Position numbers and translations under genes: made by a program. The notes beneath the pieces were generated by a model. That model did no database searches. It saw nothing but the letters and a program-made list of their open reading frames with translations, and was not told the origin of the DNA. 64,000 nt of DNA from Chrysoperla carnea (lineage: Eukaryota; Arthropoda; Insecta; Neuroptera; Chrysopidae). Of the stretch, positions 53,940 to 64,000 are shown in pieces. The first letter of the stretch is position 1, and each line of letters starts with the position of its first letter. The DNA is taken from positions 69,761,435 through 69,825,434 of the forward strand of contig NC_058338.1 in the NCBI RefSeq assembly GCF_905475395.1, given 5' to 3'.

Positions 53940-56310
53940 TAATAAAATATATATATTCGTTTTTTAAGCTGTTTTTATTAATTTTTTTGGTACATTTTTT
54001 AATTTATTTTAAAATAAAATACAATGGTCTCTAATTTTTTCAAAAAACTTTTGACTGATTATAAATAATTTGCTATTATGTAATAGTGACATTAATATTT
54101 ACAGCCTAAATGAATGCGTTGAGATCGAACCACGAGACACGTTTTCGTTTTTATGTAAATAACAATATAAAAATAAATTTAGCAAATATCATTTACAAAA
54201 TCAGTCAAAAACAACAAAATAAATAATTTTTTTTGATATATTAAAAAAAAATTTTTTTAAATAATATTTTTGTTTTGTTGAAATTTTTAAATAAATTATG
54301 AAAATAAATAATGTGAATGGTGATATAATTTAATTTCAATCCATTTTCAAATAATTTCTTTTGTTTCCAAACGGTGTGAATTTGTAATTTTGAATTTTAA
54401 TGTGATATTTGTATGTGTAAATTATGTTTTTATTTTTTCGATTATTTTCGTCGTTTAAATTAGACAGTGTGTGCTAAAACAGAAAAATATATCAATTAAT
54501 ATTTGAAGAAAAAAGAAAAAAAGAAAATTTAGTCCGACAGCCACTAGGGAACCTTTTTTTGATTTATTCAGTTTTTCCATGATTTATGGAATCTAGAAAT
54601 ATCGAGTAAATATTGTCCCTTTTGAGAAACTGAACCCTCTGGATCTTTTGGACACAAAGTGTTTTTATTTCGTCTTTCGTCCCTTGGTCATGCATCCATT
54701 AAATACATATTAAAATTATCATTGAATTAATATTGAATTTAAAAAATCAGGCTCTCTTAGTCTTCAAAAATTTAGTTCAAAATATCAAGGCATTTGCTAC
54801 AAAACAAATTTATACAGACTTGTATCTCAATATTTTCAATTGTTTTTGTGTGATGTCTTAATTTTTTTGTTTCGCTGAATAGCTACAATTTTGGCAGAAA
54901 TTATTTCCACCCTGTTCTCTGATCCCTATCATTTAAATTCACCGAAACTTTAATGAATTTACAGAATTTTGCTGATGGTTTAATGGGAAGTACAGTAAAT
55001 TGAGATTTTAATATTTAATAAAAATGAACCGAGTAATCGAATAAAAAATTTATTTAATTACCGAGAAAAGCCTGTTTTTTCGTATTTCGTAAAGATACAA
55101 AGTTATTTTTCGAATCAAAGTTATAAAAAATAAAGAAACTGAATAATGAAATACTTCCGTTTGGCTATCGGACTTACGATACGCAAAATGAATGAATAAA
55201 ATAATTGCTTAGTCAAAATTAATTTAAGCAATTAAAAAATTCTACAAAAAAGAAAAATACAATTGGTTCTTTTTTATACAAAAATAAAAAAATATTTCTA
55301 TTAAAAAATATAAAAAGCTGTGGAAAAAATAGAAAATTATTTCTACCGTTAAAATTATAGATTTTTTTATACTATAAAGAAAAATAAAAAATTTTAGAAA
55401 AAAATGATTAGGGCATAAAATTAAGGGAATAATTATACATACAAAAAAAAAAAAAATTATACAAAAAACAAAAATTTGATTGGTACGAAAAACACATATA
55501 TTACAACTAATATTTTCTAAACATTAATTTAAAAAAATACTAAATAGAATTAATTATTAATGTCCATTTTTTCTTACAAATATATATTCTAACCAAAAGT
55601 GATTTAAGTGATTAAGTGATTATTCAGACCAAAAAATAAATTAGTTTTTTATTTATTCAATATTGTTACGTTTCGTTTTTTGTTTTGACTTCTTCATACA
55701 TCTACGATATATTCTATACATTCTGTAAACTCCTGAGGAAGTGAAAATAAAATAAACGAAACGTTGAAAAGTTGAATTAATGAAAACAACTATTTATTTT
55801 TTCTGAATATTCTTACTTATTATATTTGTAATACCAATGCCTGGTTTCTCAAATAAAATTTAAATTTATTGTGAAAAATCGGCTGAAAATGGAAGTTAGT
55901 GATTTTTAGTTGAATTAAAGTTACTAAAAACTGTTAAACTTTACTACTTGTTTTTAGAGAGCCGCAATTAGAAATTATTTTCCAAACGTAGTTAGTTATT
56001 TGGAATGGAAAAACTTAGAATGGCCCTTTTCTATTAAATTTTAGCGCTAAGCATATATTACAAGTATTAAAAATTATTCTATTTAGCATTTTTAATTGTA
56101 TACGTTATAGAAATATTTTTGTTTTAGAATCAATGCTATATATCAAAATCGGTTTTTGTACATAAAAATTTATACTGTTTGATCTAATTTGATCAAAAAT
56201 CGATCACATTTGATCCCAGTTTGAAATTATGAAGAGCTCTTGATTTTGGATTTAAGAAAAAAAGACATTGTTTTACAATAACACTTTTGTCTAGTTTTTT
56301 TAAAACCGTC
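53940..56310. other. AT-rich intergenic or intronic stretch
   Basis: Apart from the Penelope-type fragment at 55.7 kb I see nothing supported here. It is probably intronic to the minus-strand gene if the 48.1 kb exon belongs with those at 57.6-58.4 kb. Confidence 0.4.
55660..55775 (+). repeat. Penelope-type terminal region candidate
   Basis: CTCCTGAGGAAGTGAAAATA followed by AAATAAACGAAACGTTGAAA resembles the CCTGAxGAAG...CGAAACGTTG end region of Penelope-like elements. An inverted ACGTTTCGTTT lies at 55668-55678. There is no coding sequence nearby. Confidence 0.35.
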
Positions 56311-56317
56311 TGTAATT

Positions 56318-56866
56318 ATACCATGTATATATAAAATATACATAGTATATTAAGTTTAGTCCCAAGTTTGTAACGCTTAAAAATATTGATGCTACGAACA
56401 AAATTTTGGAATAGGTGTTCATAGAATCATCTTATTAGTCCATTTTCGGTTTTCCGTCCGTCCGTCTGTCATCTTGATAACTCCAAAACGAAAAAATATA
56501 TGAAGCTGAAACTTTTACAGCGCACTCAGGACGTAAATAGTGAGGTCGGGTTCGTAAATGAGCAACATAAGTCAATTGGGTCTTGGGTCTGTAGGACCCA
56601 TCTTGTAAACCGTTAGAGATAGAACAAAAGTTTAAATGTAAAAAATGTTTCTTATAAAAAAATAAACAACTTTTGTTTGAAACATTTTTTTGTAAATAGC
56701 ACTGTTTACTCACGAGGGCACACATTAGATGCAAATTTTATAGTATGTATTAATATGGGATTATCAGTTATGTATGTGTGACATGTATAGGTATATGCGA
56801 AATGTGATAGAGTAATCAACACTGCCTATACATGGTATTTCAACAATTAACTCAGTCAATTGTTTT
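56318..56866 (-). mobile_element. Repeat family R1, copy D (full length)
   Basis: It is bounded by ATACCATGTAT (56318) and ATACATGGTAT (ending 56838), followed by the common CAATTAACTCAGTCAATTG. The MITE target site is empty (ATATTAAGTTTAGTCCC). A 99-codon minus-strand frame spans the shared SNGLQDGSY region, but other copies do not keep it open. Confidence 0.75.
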
Positions 56867-57559
56867 AAAATTATCATGAAAAAATAAAAACAGTTTTGTT
56901 ATAAAACTTATATGCAATCTGTCCATTTTTGTAAAAAAAAAAAGAAAAAATTTACCCAATTCTAACCATCTGCGATTTTTACATTGGCACATCATTGATG
57001 AATCAAAAACCGTTTTTAATTTGAAAAATATAAAGTCATTAAATTCTGCGGGAAAATATTTCTATAGCATATACGAAAAAATATACATATACTAAATAAA
57101 TAGTTAAAACATAAGGAGTTTTTGGAAATGAGATAGTTTTGGTTTTTTTAGTGTCAACAATAACTAAAAGAAGCTACAGGTTTTTTTAGATATCACCCAT
57201 TCAAGATTGTAATTCTTCTACTTGTTTTGTTGTTTGTTGCATGCATTGGTTGCAACAATGCCGCTGATAAATTACCTAATTGTTGCACAAGAATGTGTTT
57301 TAGTTGACTAGTTAAACGGTTTAACGTCCTAGTCTAACATATTCACAGCCGTGAATTTTTGGCTCGTCTGAAATTTGATCTTTTATTAAAAAATAAACTT
57401 GATAATTAAAAACTAATCGTTAACCTAGCGCTTTAAGGTAAAAAGCCACACTGTGCTTTTGGCTAACTCTAGTTTTTTGGGGTAGAATTCAATAATAATT
57501 ATTCAGTCTTGTTTGAAAATTATAATAAAGAGAATGTTATGTTAGTATAGGATACATAC

Positions 57560-58415
57560 CAAAGGGTCGGATGGGATGTTTATCCCATAAGTAAGTGCGC
57601 TTCACTGGGGACAAGTATGAATCACGCAAAAAGGAAGGTGATTTACCCCAACTATCGTATGTAGGGTCAAATGGTTTTAAGCTTGGTAAATCCCACCACC
57701 ATGGATCACGTGTAATAGCTGATTTTGGTAGATGTGGTGATGGGTTTAATAGATCCCATAATTTTGTTGGTAATCCACCACGTGAATAGATTGGCAAACC
57801 TGGAAAATTGTTTAAATTAACGTCAATACTTTGTTAATTTTGCTTGTGCAGTTTTGCTGAAGTTTGAAGAATTTACAATTTTTTTAGATGGATCCGTTTC
57901 CGAATTTTGCCTTTAATTTATTCGTGTCCTCTTTTTTATTGCAAAAATTTGAAAAACATAAAAATCAAGAAATATTATTTAAATTCGGGGAACGCACCTC
58001 AAAATTCAATGGATTAAAAAAATTGGTATCAAATCTTCTGCTAAACTACCCAAGAAAATGTCTGAGAACAAAATTAAATTTTGCTTACCGGCATAGTTGT
58101 AAGCAATTTCACTGGCTCGTGGAAGTAAAGTACTTGGTTTAATTGGTGTTGGTGAACGGTGTCTCCATGAAAGGGGTTCGTGTGATGGATATAACTTGTC
58201 AATTTCTGCAAGTCTATCAAGATGATCTTGCCATGCACGATTTGGATCGTATGAATTGCCGCTTAAGGCGCTGGAAACGGGATGTGGGGAACGGTATACT
58301 AAGTATAATGGATAACGGCTTGGATAGTAATGGTTCAAACTTATACGATCCAAATGTTCTTGCCATGCCTTCTCGGATTCGAAAGGTGAACGGTTACGTA
58401 GTGGAACACGATAGA
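57560..58415 (-). CDS. Two internal exons of a Tyr/Pro/Arg-rich protein, tentatively myofilin-like (partial)
   Basis: The exons are 58415-58089 (327 nt) and 57799-57560 (240 nt), joined in phase 1 across a GTAAGC donor and a TTTTCCAG acceptor. Exon A reads VYRVPLRNRSPFESEKAWQE, carries a tandem motif (AWQEHLDRIS..YPSRYPLY and AWQDHLDRLAEIDKLYPS) and ends LPRASEIAYNYAG. Exon B reads LPIYSRGGLPTKLWDLLNPS, followed by WWWDLPSLKPFDP and KHPIRPFG, and ends at a GTATGT donor. There is no signal peptide or membrane segment. The charged, Tyr/Trp/Pro-rich repeats resemble insect thick-filament proteins such as myofilin, but this is from memory of family character, not alignment. The 5' exons should lie beyond 58.4 kb and were not found with confidence. 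Confidence 0.8.
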
Positions 58416-61400
58416 CTGCAAAAAATTTTCGTTAGATATTTGAACAAATATAAACCTAAAGAGTAACACTTTTGTAGATCGTTTATAAGCTTTTAACTGA
58501 AATCACTTGGTTTTTGAAAACAAAACCAATTTTTTTTACCAACGACAAACTTATGTGAAAAGAAGTTTCGGTAATAGTGATATAGTTAAAAAATTATTCG
58601 AATTCCTTTCACTTTTTTAATTTCAATAAAATTCTCTAAACATATAATTTAAAAATCGCCAGACTACAGAGGTGCTACTCTTCCTCATAATATTGCATTT
58701 CATGAAAAATTAAAAAAATTCTTTTATTAAAAATATAAATTGAATACTTTATTTTTTTGATTTAATTCTTTGTTAAACATTTTGTAAGTTAGACCACTTG
58801 TATTACATATTTGAGATGCCATTTGCCTAACGGCATGATTTACGAGTATGATTGTGAGTATTTTCATTGTTCGGTGAAAATTTAATTTCATGCTATTGTA
58901 TATTGTATTCAAATTTTTTTCAAATTTAAATTTGACGATGATAAATGAACAAAAACGCAAAATTTTCAGTAGGAATATTCTAGCCTGACTAAATTGAGCC
59001 TATAGTTTTTAAATCTGTTTTCTTTAGAGAGTTAAGATGAAGAAATTCTTGATCAATAATTGCATTTGCTATTAAATCAAATTTACGATTGTTAGCAGTA
59101 AAGAATTGGTATTACAATATGAAACAACAAAAAGTGGGGCACCACTTTAGCGATGCAAGGTTTTATCGATTTAGAACGGTTCTTTACTAATAAACCTTTC
59201 ACAATAATAAAAAGTAATTTAAAAAAATAATAAATGATTTTAACGGACGCTGTTTGTAGTCGATATTTTTATACTCAGGGATCCCTAAAATTCCTAATGG
59301 AAATTAGACGCCTAGTTATTAGAATAGGTAAGAAAATGAGCGTTCAAAATGACTTAGATTGCTAAAACGGGCGTTGTTAAAATTAACATCCATCATTTTG
59401 ACGTTAGTGACTCCGGCCTTTGCTAGCCATTAACAAATAATCTTATCTACAAGAAAGAATGACAAAAAGTGAATGTGATCTTGTATAAGATTAAAAGCCA
59501 TGCATTTGGCGACTAATGTGGGGAGTACTGCATAATCCAGTTTCGCGAGGCGCAATTGTAAACATTGATCTTAGTATCTTGTGCATGTTTTACCAAAACG
59601 CTTCCCAGAAGGTTTGGTACGCTATATTCATTCTCGTTACAAATTTTTTCATGTAATGATGCCAAACGCCTTCAAGGTTTCCTGTTGATCGATTTCGCCA
59701 CATTCTTACTCGCAAAAAAGAATATTCGTGTATGGCTAGATTATAAATTTAATAACATCACATAAGCCAATGAAGATTGGATATTTACAATAAATTTTTA
59801 GTTTTAAGTGACATGTTTTGTTAGAACATTGACCTTGTTAAAATTACCAACCATTGATTTTCATTCATGCGTATTTCTGAAAATGAATAATTCTTTTTAT
59901 CACATTTCATGTAAAAGCTACAAGCTACTATCATCCAAAAAATCCAGGGAATGAAGATGTTCAAAATATTATGAAATGTTGTTTTACCTACCTCTGATAC
60001 ATATTACATTATCCATTCAAAAAAATAAGAATCGGCTACCTAAAAAAATTATGCTACAAAAAATAGTCTAAAAAAAACTACAATAAAAATATTGTATAAA
60101 AAAAATCTATAAAAAAAATACGACGTTTTCAAAAAATTATTAACGCCGGAAAAAAATATTGACTCAAAAATTGTAAGAAAAAAAAAGTATTCTTTTTTAT
60201 TTCATGAAAGGATGAAAAAGAGAGTCTGATAAATTATGGATTTGGATTTGATGAATAAGGGGTTTTATGAATAAAAACCATCCATTCCCTGGCAAATGCT
60301 TGAATGCGATAAAATGCTTGATTATTTAGAGGCTGCAGGCGCGCAAGACAGGCTCGTTAGATATTTTATTATAGTAATTCACAACAATGATATTCAGTCA
60401 TGGAGATTAAATAGTTTTTTTTTACTTCTTTTTTGAATTTGATTTATTTGACAAATGAGGTATCATTGCTGTATAGAGATCAAATTAACTTATTGCATGA
60501 AAATGAACACATGCAATTTAGTATTTTTCTCATTTTCTGATATATACAAATTTGGATCATATTAAAATTTACAAAATATTCGTAAAGTTCTTAAAGATAT
60601 ATAAAAAGATTAACAGAAAAATGATGAATTTTTCGAATAAAAGTCAAATAATGTATTTGATAAACGCAAGCCTTACAAAAAGAATTAGGCTTTTGCTTTC
60701 GACTTGTCATTAGCAGAAAGTTCTTTCAGAGGAAAGGAAATTTCAAATTAATTAATTTTCTTGTTTTCTAACTTTGAATTATCTATCTTTTTTATCACTG
60801 TTAATCTTTAAAACATTTTAAGTTTTTCTACTTTACAAAATTCTAATAAATATAATCCAATTTTCATAATGAAATTCAATTCATCCTATTTGTTGGCACA
60901 TTGGACTATTTTTCTCTCAATTTTTTTGAGAAAAGTAGTAAAATGTTTTGAAATTTAAATGAAATTTTGTAATTTTTTTATTTATACTATAATGTCGAAG
61001 TTAAATTGAAATGAAATTCTCAAAATAAGAATTATATTATGAAGAAAATGAAAATAATTGGTGAGTTTTTCATAAGTAAATATGATTGCCATTTTTTAAT
61101 AGATAGCTTTAGGTAAATGAAAGCATTGTATTACATTTAAAAGCCTTTAGAATATTTATTAATATTTTTGTTTTGAAATATTGTGCTTTGTAATTTATAT
61201 TGCAATGAATTCTTACCTTAAAATCGATTGATTACCTTAGAATCGAATAAGTTCATCGATAAGTTATGAGAGTTCACCAATCGGTTTTGGGGTTTTGGCG
61301 TAGTTTATGAGTAATTATTATCAAAGTAATTAATATAATTAATAAATTAATTTCTGGGGATGTATTTTGAATCTTTTGGAATATTGAATAATTTGAGATG

Positions 61401-62220
61401 ATTGCTCCAAATTCCTTGCAAATTTTCGATGGTGTTTAAAACTAATTTATATAATTTTTTCCACCCTCAAAATCCATAAAAATAGTAATTATTAGGTTTG
61501 GGAAGCGTAAGAAATTTCTGCAAAAACATGTAAATAGCACAAGTTACGGAAGTTTGAGATTTCCGCATATTAAATTACTAATTACTGACATATTCCGTTT
61601 TGCACAATCATTTAGATGTTAAAAGCTGGAAATGAATGTAGTAGAAAAAACTCAACCAGATGAGAAAATGAGAAAAATTTTGAACATAAACAAATGAAAA
61701 ACATAAAATTTGAGCGAATCATTTAGTGTATGTCTCCATAACTCAATACCTGATACAAATGACATTAACCATACTTGAAATGAAAATAAAGGATCGAGTA
61801 AACACAATAGATCAGTTATAAAGGCATTGTACCTTACAAAAAAATCGAGTGGCTCTGAATTTTGAATATGTTTAAAGGTTTTAATGAAAATTTCCAAAAT
61901 TAGTTCAGATTATAAGAAATGCGTACTAGCTTAAACGAAAAATAGTTTGAGCTTGAAATTTCCTGAATGCTCTGTAAACAAAGAGAATCTGTAAAAATTT
62001 CTAATTTGCCATATATTGAATAAGAAGCTGGGTACTTCCATTCCCGTTCGGCTAATATTTGCACACTCATCCATAAAAAAATATTTATTTTTAAAAATAA
62101 ATCATAACTCGCGTCGCGTGAATGTAATACATACTAAGAATGGCATAAAGAAACTAAGCGAGGTAAGAGCTAGGCGAGAAGTAATAATTCCTTCCTGAGT
62201 TCAGAAAATTGCTTAGATAT
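58416..62220. other. AT-rich stretch upstream of the myofilin-like exons
   Basis: I see no supported exon or repeat with clear termini. Frames of 66-81 codons at 59565, 58727 and 61652 lack protein-like composition and splice context. It is probably intron. Confidence 0.4.
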
Positions 62221-62269
62221 AAAATTATTCAACAGAAAAAAAATAGAGAATGAAAACGATAATACGAAT

Positions 62270-62396
62270 TCTTTCAGGTTTGGCTATAAGACGAAGATTT
62301 TTTTTATACCACCTGGTACCGCATAGAACGTTTAATGGTAATTTTCTTCCAGTTAAAACATATCCAAAATTATGGGATCTACTCGATTCTTGATGA
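62270..62396 (+). pseudogene. Exon-like fragment resembling the myofilin-like exon B, on the opposite strand
   Basis: After TTCTTTCAG the + strand reads GLAIRRRFFLYHLVPHRTFN then GNFLPVKTYPKLWDLLDS and a stop. The KLWDLLD end and its DNA (CAAAATTATGGGATCTA, 17 identical bases) match exon B at 57.74 kb (PTKLWDLLN), which is encoded on the minus strand. The stretch between does not align. It may be an inverted, decayed exon duplicate, or chance. Confidence 0.3.
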
Positions 62397-62785
62397 AGAT
62401 AAGCCATTTTCATTTGACCCTAGATCTAATTGAAAATTAATTAAAGTGAAATTAGTATGTATATGAATATTATTAATAATTGTCAAAGAAAAACAATTTC
62501 TTAGTGGTTCGCCTTCGAGCGTTTGCTTTCAGGGAGTGGATAACAAGTATATATATCACGTCCCATGTGTTTATTTTCTGGATGTTATTTTTTTCCTTGG
62601 TATACTTTTTTTGATGTACATTAAATTTAACATATTATGATGGCAATACATTCAAATTATATAAATTAAAATTAAAATAAAATTGATTTTTTTTTAAATA
62701 ATTACTAAACAAAACATTAATTAAAATTAAATATTTCAATAAAATAATATTTTTTTAAAAATCGATTTGGGAAGTAAGCTGCTGA

Positions 62786-62806
62786 GATATATATATATAT
62801 ATAATA
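62786..62806. repeat. (AT)n microsatellite
   Basis: About ten AT units in an already AT-rich tract. Confidence 0.8.
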
Positions 62807-63119
62807 AATATTTGAAAGCGGCACTCAAATAATTTACTAAATTCACCTATTTTACACTTTATTAAAAATAAATTTTAAACAATATTATGTTTGTAAAATA
62901 AGTCGAAATTTTAAGTGCAGAAATTTTACGTATTTTAAATAATAAAAAAAAATTAAAAATTTGATTGATTCACTTTTTTTTGGTTTACAAAAAAAATGTT
63001 GACAAATTTTTTTTAGATCTTTAGATTTCGTAAAGTGTTATTACGCTGAAACATTAATAAATAAAATTGTAAATTAGTTACGAAAAACATATTAAATTCT
63101 AATAAATATATAGATAAAT

Positions 63120-63241
63120 ATAATAATAATTGGTTAATTGTGAAACAACACATGTCCCAGGGTAATAACACGTCTCCTGGTGCTGTTAAATCCAGGACAT
63201 TCTCAATCAAATCACAGCATTTCCGATTAGGGCGCTCTACC
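63120..63241 (-). other. Possible minus-strand exon, unidentified
   Basis: A good acceptor (ATGATTTTTAG) is followed by VERPNRKCCDLIENVLDLTA then PGDVLLPWDMCC. The composition is more coding-like than the flanks, but no donor of good quality follows and the frame runs into low-complexity sequence. It could be a transposon remnant. Confidence 0.25.
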
Positions 63242-64000
63242 TAAAAATCATCATGCTTATACGCAATCTAAAAACAACAGTTATTTGAAACATGAGCCTT
63301 TTACCACATTCAAATACTAAGCAATCTACTGAGTGTAACACCATTTGATGTTGGAGAGGCATGTTCTTTCGAATTAAGCCCTACCAATATCACATACCAT
63401 TACATTCTGTGTGTATCAATGAATTATTATCCATACCCAAATCGAAAAGCGTGTACATTTTTTGTTGTTTTGATTTTTAAGTTTTTTGTGAAGATAATTT
63501 ATTATTGAATTTATTGAATTTGACAGGGGAGTTCCGTAACGGAGAAATTGGCATCCTCATAACAATATACTCACAATTACAAAACTTTTGTTTGTAATAC
63601 TTCACTCAATATTTTGAGTTGAAAAATAATATGATATAATTTACAAACAATCCGTACTAAGCGTTTTTTTAAAGTGAACCGCATGAGTGGAGCATTTCAA
63701 AATCAAATTATTATAAACTCAAAAATAAATTATCTTGACATATCTTTTTATCCTACTTTTATAAGTGCCCAGCTAATAATTTGCAAACAAAATATAGAAA
63801 TTACATAACAAGTTACATTCCATTTAAAATAATTCTATGTTTTTTTTTTCGAGTTCATCAGTTTTAGCTCAAAATTAGCTTCAAGTTCCAAAATTTAAAA
63901 AAAAAACATAAAATTAATTTTTCAATAGTACATTAAAATTGGACCTAAATTATTTCAAATATCCGTTTTCGAATAATGAATTTAATTTAGGTCCGAACTG

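Noticed and set aside
57198-57330. Minus-strand 43-codon frame with a leucine-rich stretch (LNRLTSQLKHILVQQLGNLS)
   Set aside because: It does not join in phase with the donor at 57560, and the acceptors are weak.
57595-58466. Open frames of 64-107 codons on the + strand over 57.6-58.5 kb
   Set aside because: They are antisense shadows of the two well-spliced minus-strand exons, which have far better protein character.

Overview
This window is a very AT-rich stretch of a metazoan nuclear genome, almost certainly an arthropod and most likely an insect. The genes are split by GT-AG introns from 62 bp to 16.5 kb, the spacers are full of degenerate short inverted-repeat elements, and the proteins match single-copy animal genes closely. 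I could not place it to order or species.

Layout from left to right. 79-248 (+) is the last coding exon of an unidentified gene. 2819-18724 (-) is a complete PAN2 gene (14 coding exons, 1248 codons plus stop). 19981-25129 (+) is a complete XPD/ERCC2 helicase gene (13 coding exons, 759 codons plus stop). 27919-46712 (+) is a complete protein phosphatase 1 beta (flapwing-type) catalytic subunit gene (6 coding exons, 325 codons plus stop), with a 16.5 kb first intron that holds a tRNA-Pro(CGG). 57560-58415 (-) holds two internal exons of a Tyr/Pro/Trp/Arg-rich protein with a tandem motif, tentatively an insect myofilin-like muscle protein. Candidate terminal exons on the same strand lie at 50.5-50.6 kb and 48.1 kb. 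The exon chains of PAN2, XPD and PP1beta were joined by hand; each chain keeps frame and sums to a multiple of three.

PAN2 and XPD are divergent, with about 1.26 kb between their start codons, and a hAT-like MITE lies in that shared spacer. The unidentified first gene and PAN2 are convergent, as are PP1beta and the minus-strand exons beyond it. The three complete genes are housekeeping genes (mRNA deadenylation, transcription/repair helicase, Ser/Thr phosphatase) and do not form a pathway or operon.

Mobile DNA dominates the rest. A family bounded by an 11-bp inverted ATACCATGTAT has four copies. One copy carries a TTAA-flanked MITE whose empty site can be read in the other copies, and it abuts a Penelope-like GIY-YIG remnant. 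There are also two TSD-bearing hAT-like elements, several fold-back elements, an RTE-like LINE tail, and two long perfect or near-perfect hairpins. The most interesting protein-level feature is a CX5CX4CX3H zinc finger inside PAN2, of the spacing used by Nab2/ZC3H14 poly(A) binders.
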